From the NCBI GenBank assembly GCA_002424545.1, contig DIKL01000055.1:1-40414 (forward strand): 40,414 nucleotides of DNA, written 5' to 3'. Below are positions 1 to 7,112 of this stretch, piece by piece. The position numbers were made by a program, and so were the translations under genes. The DNA is from Syntrophaceae bacterium UBA5619 (lineage in GTDB: Bacteria > Desulfobacterota > Syntrophia > Syntrophales > UBA5619). Numbering within the stretch: position 1 is the stretch's first letter; the number at the start of each line of letters is the position of its first letter. The notes beneath the pieces were generated by a model. It was given only the letters and a program-made list of their open reading frames with translations. It ran no database searches and was not told the DNA's origin.

Positions 1-18
1 TTCCGACCTCCGGCACCA
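1..18 (+). tRNA. 3' end of a tRNA (probably tRNA-Leu), cut by the window start
   Basis: The window opens inside a T-loop: TTCCGAC (half of the T-arm), then the acceptor strand CTCCGGC and ACCA at 15-18. The identical stretch at 6736-6753 belongs to a tRNA-Leu(CAA) 3' half, so this copy is probably the 3' end of the tRNA-Leu gene, with the rest lying upstream of the window. The tRNA-like terminator just after it supports a functional gene. The anticodon cannot be seen here, so the amino-acid identity is inferred from the second copy. Confidence 0.7.
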
Positions 19-25
19 TAAAAAA
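1..25 (+). repeat. Left copy of the tRNA 3'-end direct repeat (att-like)
   Basis: T-arm, acceptor and CCA followed by T and a run of six A. The copy at 6736-6761 is the same except for seven A in the run. After the A run and a shared TCA the sequences diverge into two different terminators. The repeat must extend left of the window, so its full length is unknown. Confidence 0.7.
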
Positions 26-28
26 TCA

Positions 29-63
29 GGGGCTTGGCCATTCGGCCGGCCCTTCTTTTTTTT
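29..63 (+). terminator. Rho-independent terminator after the tRNA
   Basis: A GC-rich hairpin (GGGCTTGGCC, loop ATTC, GGCCGGCCC, one bulged T) at 30-52 is followed by TTCTTTTTTTT at 53-63. It sits 11 bases after the tRNA CCA, as expected for the end of a tRNA transcript. It also isolates the tRNA from the convergent abiE genes. Confidence 0.75.
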
Positions 64-239
64 GCTTCCGGAAGGGCGTGAAGTAATCCTGAAGTAATTT
101 GAGGCAAAGGGATTACTCAGGTAAAGCAACACAGTTCGTTCCTTATTTAGTCGAGTGAAACATTACAGATGGCCTCACAGCCCATTTCGGCAAGGGGATG
201 CATGGATGGCAATGTGAAGACATCCCTTGACGGTGACGG
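64..239. other. Intergenic stretch, no gene recognised
   Basis: No convincing reading frame or RNA gene is seen between the tRNA terminator and the 3' end of abiEii. The only structure noticed is a short direct repeat, TGAAGTAAT, at roughly 78-97, of unknown meaning. Confidence 0.4.
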
Positions 240-1155
240 TTAGACGCCCAGGTAGTCCCTCAGTTTGCGGACGGCTTGGCGATGTTTTTCCGGGGCCATG
301 CGGCCGATATTCAGGAGCTTCCACTGCACAGCCGGCAGATTCTGAACCCCCTCCAAACCGAGCAGGTCCCATTGCGGCTTTCCTTCTTTGAGGGAGAGGA
401 GGAATTGCCGCTCCGGTAGGGTCAGGTCCTGGGCGACCTTTGTAATCAGCATGTTTCTTGTGTCTTCCAGTTCCTCACAGGACACCGCCACTGAAGCCAT
501 GTCGCGGAATTCGGTCCTGAAGACCGGCCGGATATCGATCAATCCCGGGTTGAGAAGCTCCACCAGGGGCCGGTCATTGCAGATCAGGTAAACGATAAAG
601 GCCTTGCGCAGGACGTTTTCGAAGGCCCCGTGACGGAAAAGCAGCAGCACGTCGAAGAGGTCCCGCTGGTGCTGGCGATCCAGGGCAGCGCAGAGCTTTC
701 CCGCGTAGAGTTCCGGCTCCGCGAGGATGCGACATTCCACGGAGAGTTCAAAGGCGCTCCGGGCCTTGGGGGTGAGGGTCCGGCGTTCCGGGGGAAGAGC
801 GAGCCGCGCATGACCAGGTTCGGCTCGATCTTGATGGTCGCCTCACCGCGGCGAACCGAACAGCCGCTCCAAAGGTCGGCCCCTTTGAGCCGCTTGGGGG
901 TGATCTTCGCCCCGGGGATCCAGGTTTCCACCTCATGGGCGATCCGACCAGGGCGGCGCTGAGTTCGCGGAGGGAGACCTCCCGCTCGGCGATCGGGGGA
1001 TAGACCAAGTCGATATCGACGGAGAGGCGCGGAAAATCCCTGACGAAAAAGTTGATAGCCGTCCCGCCCTTCAGGGCGAAGACGACCTCCCGATCGACCA
1101 GGGACAGGACCCGCAGGAGCAGTTCCGCCTGGCGGAAATTGAGGCTGTCCATCAT
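240..1155 (-). pseudogene. abiEii: AbiEii-type nucleotidyltransferase toxin, two frameshifts
   Basis: Joining three frames gives a complete AbiEii/AbiGii-family protein of about 305 residues. AbiEii is the nucleotidyltransferase toxin of the AbiE type IV toxin-antitoxin system. The N-terminal frame carries GGTAINFF and the acidic pair SVDIDL. The middle frame, readable from about 950, has VETWIPGAKITP and IKIEPNLV. The last frame has YAGKLCAALDRQ and the family signature RDLFDV. The first break is near 946, one base missing between the codons for V and I. The second is in the G run at 790-794 (C run in the mRNA), one base missing. Total length is 916, two short of a multiple of three, which fits two single-base deletions. 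Its ATG overlaps the antitoxin stop (ATGA). As written, the toxin would be truncated and inactive. Confidence 0.85.
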
Positions 1156-1931
1156 GGGGTCACCTCATCGCGATCCACAGGAACGGTGATCTGATATTTC
1201 GCATCGTAGCGGCCCCTGGGGACGATCATCCGTTTGCCCTTTCCCAAGTGGACCCTTCCCTGATCCAGCTTTGCAAACCAGGCATGGTCATGACTCTCGG
1301 CCAGGTAGAGGAAGAGCCTCTTCACCTTCACCGAACCGCAGGCCCTCAGCAATGGTTGAACGACCTCCGGCCGCAGCGTCGAGAGGTTCCCCATCACGTG
1401 CCGAGCCTCATCGAAGCCCACCGCCTTGGGCACCAGGTGGAGCATCTCCAGTATGGCCAGCTCCGGGGCCGATATCCGGACCCGAAAGTCCTTCTCCGGG
1501 AATTCGGTAAAGGCCTCGGGGAAGGCAGCGGGAAAGAGGTTCGTCCGGGTGACCACAAACTCAACACCGAACCGCTGGCCGGTAAACCAGGCAGGCAGGA
1601 CAAGGCCGCGCGGACCGTAGAGAAAAACCCGCGGTTGCCGCGCCGCCAGATAGTGGGCATAGCCTTTCAGTTCGAGCGCCGTCTTCCCGCCGGCATGCAC
1701 CGGCAGGCCGAGCTGCGTCTGCAGGGTGTACAGGGCGCCAGGCCAATCCACCTTGTCCCCGGAGCGTATATAGGCCCCCCGGCCGAAGGGTTCCAGCCAG
1801 CCGCTTTTCTTATACTTGGTCACCAGGTTCCGGCTGAATCCAGAATAAACCAGAGAAGACGTTGTGCTGGGAGTTCCAGCCGTCCACTGCCCCACGAGGC
1901 GGTTTATTTTTGTTTTGTTTTGAGTACCCAT
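1152..1931 (-). CDS. abiEi: AbiEi-type antitoxin, winged-helix transcriptional repressor
   Basis: A 259-residue protein matching the AbiEi antitoxin pattern: an N-terminal winged helix-turn-helix (about residues 20-60, with the characteristic stretch around SGWLEPFGRGAYI) and a C-terminal antitoxin domain (about 75-250, with HAGGKTALELKGYAHYL and APELAILEML). Known AbiEi proteins repress their own operon and neutralise AbiEii without a stable protein complex. The stop codon overlaps the toxin start by four bases, the usual translational coupling. The frame is intact, unlike the toxin. The ATG at 1931 has no strong Shine-Dalgarno sequence. A long inverted repeat lies 16-55 bases upstream. Confidence 0.88.
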   Translation of the reverse strand: MGTQNKTKINRLVGQWTAGTPSTTSSLVYSGFSRNLVTKYKKSGWLEPFGRGAYIRSGDKVDWPGALYTLQTQLGLPVHAGGKTALELKGYAHYLAARQPRVFLYGPRGLVLPAWFTGQRFGVEFVVTRTNLFPAAFPEAFTEFPEKDFRVRISAPELAILEMLHLVPKAVGFDEARHVMGNLSTLRPEVVQPLLRACGSVKVKRLFLYLAESHDHAWFAKLDQGRVHLGKGKRMIVPRGRYDAKYQITVPVDRDEVTP

Positions 1932-1946
1932 GGTTGTTTAAAAGCC

Positions 1947-1986
1947 ATATTTTCAAACTACTGCCAAGCGGTAAGTTTGAAAATAT
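1947..1986 (-). promoter_or_regulatory. Inverted repeat upstream of abiEi, probable operator
   Basis: Perfect 13-base arms, ATATTTTCAAACT at 1947-1959 and its complement at 1974-1986, are separated by 14 bases. The repeat ends 15 bases before the antitoxin start. AbiEi proteins studied elsewhere bind inverted repeats over their promoter, so autoregulation is likely. A TTGGCA that could serve as a -35 lies in the loop on the minus strand, but no good -10 is seen at proper spacing. Confidence 0.6.
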
Positions 1987-2058
1987 TTGTTTTTGTATAC
2001 TTCAGCTCTCCATTTCACAATATTTTTAAACTCAGCGTTGACCGAGAGCGCCGACCGC

Positions 2059-2085
2059 AAGCCCCACCTTGCAGGCGGGGAGCTT
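2059..2085 (-). terminator. Imperfect GC-rich hairpin after the helicase gene
   Basis: AAGCCCCACCTTGC and AGGCGGGGAGCTT form an almost palindromic hairpin 56-82 bases beyond the helicase stop codon. On the minus strand it is not followed by a T run, so if it ends transcription it is not a classical rho-independent terminator. A scattered short repeat is the other possibility. Confidence 0.4.
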
Positions 2086-2140
2086 CAAATGACCGACACT
2101 ATCCTTACACGAACGTTTTCAAACCGGCCATGCAACATGC

Positions 2141-5050
2141 TCACTTCTGGATGCTGCCGAGTAGTTCGACGGCGATACCCGGATTCTCGAGCCGCATGAT
2201 GCTCTCTTCCGAACGGCCGAAGCTCAAGAGGTTGATGCTCCCATACCAAACGATTTTCTGATCAAAGATCGCAAATTTCTGATGAATGTTCGATTTGAAC
2301 ACCACATTGACACCGGCGGCGTGGAATAGAGACAGTGTTTCCTCCATAGATGACCGGTCTTTCTCCCGAAAATCGGATGCCGGTCTTGTAACGACAACTA
2401 CCTTGACATCTCGCCCCCGTGCGGCGACCAGGGAGGGGAGCATCTGCGAAACACGTCTTCGTGTGACAAAAGGGCTGACGATCAGGATCTCCCGAGCCAC
2501 CGTCAAGAGATCATTTTGGTAAACCGGCAGGAAGGTGATGTTGTCGAAAATAATGTCTATGGGGCCACCGGAAACCATTTCCGCTCTCGCCTTGTATCCG
2601 ATCGCGGCGTATCCCGCCAGCCGTTTATGGTACATCTTCTCCAGCATGGGGACGTGGACGTCAATATAGTCATAGACCCGGACTTCCCGCTTGCCCTCAT
2701 AGAGTCGGTGAAGCCGGCCCGCGTATTGTTGTAACGTTCCTTTCCAGGAAATGGGCATGGCCAGAAAAAGCGTATCCAGGCGGGGCTCGTCGAATCCCTC
2801 GCCGATATATCTTCCGGTGGCGATCAGCGTCAGGGGCCTGTCAGCCGGAGCCGCAGAAACCTTTGCCAGCGCTTCCCGTGTTTCTTTGGCCCCCTTGCCG
2901 CCGGTCAGGGCAATGACTTCGGGAATCTGCTCTCGCAGCTTCGAAACCAGCAAGGCCACATGAGCGGTTCTTTCGGTGAGCACCAGAGCATTGCCGCCGC
3001 TTTGAAAGCAACGGACCACATCCTCGACAATCCGATTATTTCTCGGCTCATTCAAAGCGATAGCCGCATAGAGTCGCTGGATCGACGGTTCCTTCCCTTC
3101 TTCTTCCAGCGGCGCCCGGAAACTCGTCAGTCGGGGAATGACATAATGGTCGAAGGGTCTCTTCTCCGCCTGCTTCCTGGCATCCACCCGGTACCGGATC
3201 GGCCCGCAATGCATGAAGATGATCGGATGATGGCCGTCCTGACGCGTTGGGGTGGCTGTTAAGCCATAGACGTATTTTGCGTGAACGCCCTTGAGGATCT
3301 GCTCGAAGCTGAATGCCGGTACATGATGACATTCATCGACGATCACCATGCCGTAATTTTTGATCAACTCCTTGACCTCATCGCTGCTGTTCAAAGACTG
3401 CATGATCGCCACGTCAATGACGCCGCTCGGGCGGGACTTGCCCGCCCCGATCTGGCCGATCAGGCTTTGCTTCCTTTTGCGCCCCCTCTTCTTCTCCAAA
3501 AAGGGCAAGGCTTCATCGATCTCCAGGAACTCGGATAGTTTCGCCGTCCACTGAGAGAGCAACTGCCTGCGGTGTGTCAAGATCAGCGTACTGACTTTTC
3601 GTTCGGCGATCAGCTTCGCAGCGATGACCGTTTTGCCGAAGGCCGTGGTGGCTGAAAGAACGCCGATGTCGTGTTTCAGCATTTCTTCTGCCGCAGGGTT
3701 CTGCTCTTCTCTCAGGTTCCCCTTGAAGGTGATGTGGATGCGTCTCCCTGGACAGGTGTGATCCGACCATGCAGTCCTGATGCCGGCCTCGGCAAGCAGG
3801 CCCAAGACATCCGCTTCGCACCCCCTGGGCAGGCAGAGGTATTCCGAGGTTTCATCAGAGCAGGAGATAACCCTCGGCTTGTCATAGGTCGGCAGGCGCA
3901 TAGCCTGGGCCTTGTAAAACAACGGGTTTCTGAAGGCGGCCAGCCTTTTGAGCGTATTCAGCCCCCGCTGGGGAATCCCCTCCTTTTCGATGTAAAGCAT
4001 ATTGGCTTTGACCAGCCGCACCTCCTGCGGAAAATCACTTCCGGACCATCGCATCCGAACCGTATCCCACGGTTTTTCGGATTCTTCATCGACCGTCCGG
4101 AGCACTCCCAGTTCGTTTCCGGGGCTCAACCGCGGGATCAGTCCAGCGATCTCCTCTTCGGACAATCTTCTGATGCCGGCCATGAAGCCCCATTGGTCGT
4201 CATAGGGGCGGAAGTTTTCATCCACGAAGACGCTGTTGCCTTGCTCCCTGGCCGTCTTCTGGAGGGGAAGAGCGATCAGATTTCCGAAGCCGCCCTTCGG
4301 CAAGGTGTCCTGATTGGGGAAAAAGCGGTCGTAGGATTTGAAGGTCAGCTCATGCCTTCGGCTCATGGCGCAGGTCAAGAGGGCGGAACCGAACTTCCGC
4401 GCCAAGCCGGCGGGAAGAGGCTCCACAAAGAAAAACCAGGCATGCGCCCCGTTTCCGGAACGGGAACGCTCCAAGGGCACGGGGATTCCGAAAGTATCGC
4501 AGACTTCCCTGAGCGCGGCGCAGTCCCATTGCCAGTTCTGCTCGTCAAAATCGATGGCCAGCAGATGGCACAGATCGTCCCGGCGCAGAGGATAGAGGCC
4601 GGCGACAACACTCCCCCGGAGATGCGCCTCGATGACCTTTTCGTCCAGAGGATCGTATGACGGGTGAGGGCAGTCAAAGCATTTCACCGTCGGTTTCCGG
4701 CAGAGACCCGCTTTCCATTCGTTCCGGCAAACCGGCGCATATCCCGCCCTGCCCTCCCGGTTCTGCCATCTCTTGGCGTACACATCCGCCCGTCCCTTGA
4801 ACAGAGACATGAACAAGTGGATCTTTCCTGCCGGATCGAGTTGTACGGCGATTCCCGGAGGATATTCCACTTTCGGAACATCCGATTTTGCATTCGCCAA
4901 AGACAAATTTGACTTCGGGTTTTGTAGGATATCCGGCGACGGGTCGGTAATCCTCAACCTTGCCTTCAGGAACTCGTTCTCTTCACGTAGAGCGCTGTTT
5001 TCGGCAAGCAGCTCTTGGTATTTTTCAAGCAATCCACTATCATTTTCCAC
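2141..5050 (-). CDS. AEP primase - SF2 helicase - phospholipase-D-type nuclease fusion
   Basis: A 969-residue protein. Residues about 7-33 form a heptad-rich coiled coil. Residues 75-300 look like the archaeo-eukaryotic primase domain of the AEP-TOTE type found in conflict systems: a Cys cluster (C108, C117, C124, C127), the DhD motif AIDFD (165-169), SGNGAHAW (198-205), and FPNQD followed by GGFGNLIALPLQ (244-264). Residues 435-620 are the first helicase lobe, with a Walker A variant TAFGKT (469-474), DECH (572-575) and LTATP. Residues 640-800 are the second lobe with QYAGRLHR (775-782). Residues 830-969 are a PLDc_2-like nuclease with one HxKx4D motif (H923, K925, D930). The start is GTG at 5050 behind AGAGGG. 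It lies 32 bases after fic and is probably co-transcribed with it. The architecture suggests synthesis, unwinding and cleavage of foreign DNA; this is inferred. Confidence 0.85.
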   Translation of the reverse strand: MENDSGLLEKYQELLAENSALREENEFLKARLRITDPSPDILQNPKSNLSLANAKSDVPKVEYPPGIAVQLDPAGKIHLFMSLFKGRADVYAKRWQNREGRAGYAPVCRNEWKAGLCRKPTVKCFDCPHPSYDPLDEKVIEAHLRGSVVAGLYPLRRDDLCHLLAIDFDEQNWQWDCAALREVCDTFGIPVPLERSRSGNGAHAWFFFVEPLPAGLARKFGSALLTCAMSRRHELTFKSYDRFFPNQDTLPKGGFGNLIALPLQKTAREQGNSVFVDENFRPYDDQWGFMAGIRRLSEEEIAGLIPRLSPGNELGVLRTVDEESEKPWDTVRMRWSGSDFPQEVRLVKANMLYIEKEGIPQRGLNTLKRLAAFRNPLFYKAQAMRLPTYDKPRVISCSDETSEYLCLPRGCEADVLGLLAEAGIRTAWSDHTCPGRRIHITFKGNLREEQNPAAEEMLKHDIGVLSATTAFGKTVIAAKLIAERKVSTLILTHRRQLLSQWTAKLSEFLEIDEALPFLEKKRGRKRKQSLIGQIGAGKSRPSGVIDVAIMQSLNSSDEVKELIKNYGMVIVDECHHVPAFSFEQILKGVHAKYVYGLTATPTRQDGHHPIIFMHCGPIRYRVDARKQAEKRPFDHYVIPRLTSFRAPLEEEGKEPSIQRLYAAIALNEPRNNRIVEDVVRCFQSGGNALVLTERTAHVALLVSKLREQIPEVIALTGGKGAKETREALAKVSAAPADRPLTLIATGRYIGEGFDEPRLDTLFLAMPISWKGTLQQYAGRLHRLYEGKREVRVYDYIDVHVPMLEKMYHKRLAGYAAIGYKARAEMVSGGPIDIIFDNITFLPVYQNDLLTVAREILIVSPFVTRRRVSQMLPSLVAARGRDVKVVVVTRPASDFREKDRSSMEETLSLFHAAGVNVVFKSNIHQKFAIFDQKIVWYGSINLLSFGRSEESIMRLENPGIAVELLGSIQK

Positions 5051-5082
5051 AGAGCAGCCCTCTGTCTTCCCTCAGAAACACT

Positions 5083-6295
5083 TCATCGAGATAACGTGGG
5101 ATAAAGATCCGGGAAAAACCAGCCCGCGGCATGAATCGGGAACCCCAGACGAACGTCGCCTTTCGGTGTATCCGAAACGAGCAACCCCTCGACGATGAGC
5201 TGGCCCAGAAGCGTTCTCCCCGTCCGTTCTTTCAATCCTGACGCCTCCATGACGGCTCCTCGGGCCGCTTCGCCCTTCACCAATACCTCCTGGAGCATTC
5301 GGGCCGATTCATTCCTCAATGCCTTCTCCCCTGGGGGGCCGGGGATCATGCCGGAACCGCGGAGTTCAATGTATCGCCGAATGCGATCAACCAACTCTTC
5401 GAATCGCAGCAAGCCCCCCATGTATTCTACCTGGTCAAGGCAGACATCAAGAAAGAAACGGCAAAAAGAAATCAACCCTTCATTGGACAGATTTCCCCTG
5501 CCGTCCAGATCATTCCGGCGAGGAGCATCGGCCTGAGAAAGAGCGGACTTGTATTCAGCATTTCTCCGGGCCAGCCCCCGGCTGACCGACCAGAGGCCGA
5601 AGCCATGGACAGGGATCCGATGGAGGTAGGACTCGGTGAAGAGGCGCGCCACCCGGCCGTTGCCGTCGAGGAATGGGTGAATCCACGTCAACCGATGGTG
5701 GGCCGCAGCGGTTGCAACAAGTTTCAGCGAACCATGATGCATCCGGCGCATAAAAGTCACTAAAACGGTCTAGAAGCGCCCTTAGCGCCCCATGCTCCGG
5801 CGGTTGGTGATAGCCTACCCGGACGGACTCTTCACGGAGCTCTCCCGGCACGACCTGTCTTTCCTTTCCCGTTTCAGGATTCTTCACAACCCGAAACTCC
5901 TCCGGCAATTGTCGGTAAAACTCACGGTGGAGGTCACAGAGAAATTCCCGCCCGGTCATATTGACTTCTGGTTCTTCCCGCAGCTTCTTCTCCATATCCC
6001 GCTGGACGGTGATATGGGCAACACTTTCCATCTGAAGATTGCGTTTGGCCGGTTCGGAATCATATTCTTTCTGCATGGCGCGAACGATGTCGTAAGGGTG
6101 GGTGTTATGACCCTCGATCAGATTGGAATAGTAGCTGTTGATGATCCTGAGCAGCTCCCGAAGCGTGTTGAGCGTCACGGGATGCTGCCGGGTGCCGAGC
6201 TCAGCGGATTTCTGGATCACCTCCAGGGCGAGGTCTTGAAGTTCGTCCGCCTCTTCGGGCAGGAGTGGCGTCATGCGATGAATTTGAGAACCCAT
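5083..6295 (-). pseudogene. fic: Fic-family AMPylase gene, frameshifted ahead of the catalytic motif
   Basis: The first frame (6295 to about 5745) holds the Fic N-terminal domain, including SNLIEG (residues 57-62). This resembles the (S/T)xxx(E)(G/N) inhibitory helix that blocks the ATP site in class II Fic proteins. The second frame (about 5745 to 5083) holds AAAHHRLTWIHPFLDGNGRVAR with a complete HxFxDGNGRxxR motif, then the conserved GYGLWSVSRGLAR-like region and a C-terminal winged helix (about the last 60 residues). The frames switch near 5735-5745, at GATGCATCATGG on the coding strand. The length of 1213 is one over a multiple of three, which fits one inserted base. As written, translation from the ATG would run out of frame before the catalytic loop. 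A good GGAGG lies seven bases before the ATG. Confidence 0.85.
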
Positions 6296-6309
6296 ATTCT
6301 TGCCTCCAA

Positions 6310-6329
6310 TTGCCGATATATTTGCCGAT
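6310..6329. promoter_or_regulatory. Tandem TTGCCGAT pair between the fic promoter and start codon
   Basis: TTGCCGAT occurs at 6310-6317 and again at 6322-6329, a 12-base period. An identical pair with the same period sits on the far side of the promoter (6398-6417). Direct repeats bracketing a promoter are typical operator architecture. The binding protein is unknown; the winged-helix C-terminus of Fic is one candidate. Confidence 0.55.
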
Positions 6330-6362
6330 TCCGAAATCTATAAAAATCTTTAATTGCTTCGT

Positions 6363-6391
6363 ATATTAAAAGATTATTCAATTTAATGCAA
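6363..6391 (-). promoter_or_regulatory. Sigma-70-type promoter for fic and the helicase gene
   Basis: On the minus strand TTGCAT (6391-6386) and TAATAT (6368-6363) are separated by exactly 17 bases in a very AT-rich stretch. It reads toward fic, leaving a leader of about 60 bases that contains one TTGCCGAT pair. The other pair lies just upstream of the -35. Confidence 0.6.
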
Positions 6392-6397
6392 TTATTA

Positions 6398-6417
6398 TTG
6401 CCGATCATTTTGCCGAT
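6398..6417. promoter_or_regulatory. Tandem TTGCCGAT pair upstream of the fic promoter
   Basis: TTGCCGAT at 6398-6405 and 6410-6417, again with a 12-base period, 88 bases from the first pair. Two equally spaced pairs on either side of the promoter could allow cooperative or looped repression. Confidence 0.55.
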
Positions 6418-6697
6418 CTATGGAATGAGCTTCGGGTGAACAGCAGCGGATTTCAAAAACCGGATCGCATTTTCATGAAGAGTCTTCTGTAGAAACAGGA
6501 GGTTTGGGCTACAGAGTGATGTAGAGGAATCAGCTGCGGGGGCAGACGGCTCCGACGGCAAACGATGTAACTGATTTGTAACCGCCGTATCCGAAAACAA
6601 ATCCAGAAAACCCAACCCGATCCAAGCTCCATTTTCTAACTGCACGAGACGTAAGCGATTAATATTTGATGGGGAATCGCCACTCTTAAGTCAACGT
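6418..6697. other. Island right end, no gene recognised
   Basis: This stretch lies between the fic control region and the tRNA fragment, where an integrase gene would often sit. I see no integrase motif on either strand. A 75-codon minus-strand frame at 6418-6645 with a GTG start has no recognisable domain and is probably not coding. The stretch may hold remnants of a decayed gene, but I cannot show that. Confidence 0.4.
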
Positions 6698-6753
6698 CTC
6701 AAAATCCCCCTTCCTTGGCGGAAGTGTCGGTTCGATTCCGACCTCCGGCACCA
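6698..6753 (+). pseudogene. tRNA-Leu(CAA) 3' half, displaced by integration
   Basis: From the anticodon loop CTCAAAA (6698-6704) onward the tRNA is perfect: 3' anticodon strand TCCCC; a long class II variable arm CTTCC-loop-GGAAG (6710-6724); T-arm GTCGG/CCGAC with TTCGATT (6726-6742); acceptor CTCCGGC (6743-6749); ACCA. The bases before the loop (AACGT) cannot pair with TCCCC, and no GCCGGAG 5' acceptor strand exists upstream, so the 5' half is missing. The break at the anticodon loop marks the probable recombination point. Confidence 0.85.
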
Positions 6754-6761
6754 TAAAAAAA
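6736..6761 (+). repeat. Right copy of the tRNA 3'-end direct repeat (att-like)
   Basis: Identical to the first bases of the window through the CCA and the following T, with one more A in the poly-A run (seven instead of six). Together with the left copy it defines the island ends. Confidence 0.75.
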
Positions 6762-6767
6762 TCAATA

Positions 6768-6798
6768 GGTTACAGCTTTCAGGGGCTGTGACCTTTTT
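6768..6798 (+). terminator. Rho-independent terminator after the tRNA fragment
   Basis: GGTTACAGC (6768-6776) and GCTGTGACC (6785-6793) form a nine-pair stem with an eight-base loop, followed by TTTTT. It is probably the original terminator of the tRNA-Leu gene before integration, now separated from the functional tRNA. Confidence 0.75.
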
Positions 6799-6949
6799 GT
6801 TGGAGTTAACCGATTGCAGCCATTTTGTAACGGTTCCGCTTGAATCTTGCTGAAAAACTGGCGTTTTTTGCGGCTTCCCGCAGATCGTTCCGGAAAACGA
6901 CACGATGCGGTTTGGGGGGAAAGTTCTACACAGCCCCCGAAAAATCTTC
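6799..6949. other. Intergenic stretch, nothing recognised
   Basis: There is no gene between the tRNA-type terminator and the metK promoter. The minus-strand frame across 6691-7005 is an artefact of reading the tRNA backwards. Confidence 0.4.
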
Positions 6950-6978
6950 TTGACTTTTCGTTCGGCCTGGCCTATGAG
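6950..6978 (+). promoter_or_regulatory. Probable metK promoter
   Basis: TTGACT (6950-6955) and TATGAG (6973-6978) with a 17-base spacer, reading toward metK. The leader would be about 130 bases, long enough for leader control. A second weaker pair, TTGCTC and TAAAGT, lies about 55 bases downstream. Confidence 0.5.
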
Positions 6979-7051
6979 AGCCCGCAAGCGGGAATTTAAG
7001 GTCAATTGCTCCGCTATACAAATGTGCTAAAGTGCCGGAAAAGAAATTCAT

Positions 7052-7076
7052 AACCCGCGCTTTGGCGCGGGTTTTT
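7052..7076 (+). terminator. Hairpin terminator in the metK leader
   Basis: CCCGCGC, loop TTTG, GCGCGGG, extended by AA/TT, with five T at 7072-7076. It ends 36 bases before the metK start codon, inside the leader expected from the upstream promoter, so it could act as an attenuator. It might instead end an unrecognised small RNA. I did not recognise a SAM or SAH riboswitch aptamer upstream of it. Confidence 0.6.
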
Positions 7077-7112
7077 CGTTATTGGCCAACCGTATCCAAA
7101 AGGAGAGAAAGC

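Larger units (their letters stand above)
1..6753. mobile_element. Candidate tRNA-Leu-integrated genomic island carrying conflict/defence genes
   Basis: The segment is bounded by two direct copies of a tRNA 3' end: 1-18 plus flank, and 6736-6753 plus flank. The right copy lacks its tRNA 5' half, the usual outcome when a tyrosine recombinase integrates into the 3' part of a tRNA gene. The cargo is four minus-strand genes of toxin or defence type (fic, primase-helicase-nuclease, abiEi, abiEii) and no housekeeping gene. No integrase gene is present inside, so the element may be decayed, may have been moved in trans, or may be the distal part of a larger array. The boundaries are seen directly; mobility is inferred. 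Confidence 0.65.

Noticed and set aside
2059..2085. Hairpin as the end of an IS200/IS605-type element
   Set aside because: No TnpA or TnpB frame is nearby; it is adequately explained as an intergenic hairpin after the helicase gene.
1248..2261. 337-codon plus-strand open frame
   Set aside because: Antisense to abiEi and running through its operator; amino-acid make-up is that of a shadow frame.
3671..4660. 329-codon plus-strand open frame
   Set aside because: Antisense to the primase-helicase gene; no recognisable domain.
6418..6697. Possible integrase remnant next to the right attachment copy
   Set aside because: I found no R-H-R-Y integrase motif on either strand and could not support even a fragment.
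6981..6992. Small hairpin CCCGCAAGCGGG as an anti-terminator partner of the metK leader hairpin
   Set aside because: It overlaps the expected transcription start of the best promoter, so it may not be in the RNA.
6691..7005. 104-codon minus-strand open frame over the tRNA fragment
   Set aside because: It contains the CRRSESNRHF-type peptide produced by reading a tRNA 3' end in antisense, and it crosses a terminator and the metK promoter.
6979..7051. Possible SAM riboswitch aptamer
   Set aside because: No four-way junction or known pseudoknot core could be built; kept only as a leader with a terminator.
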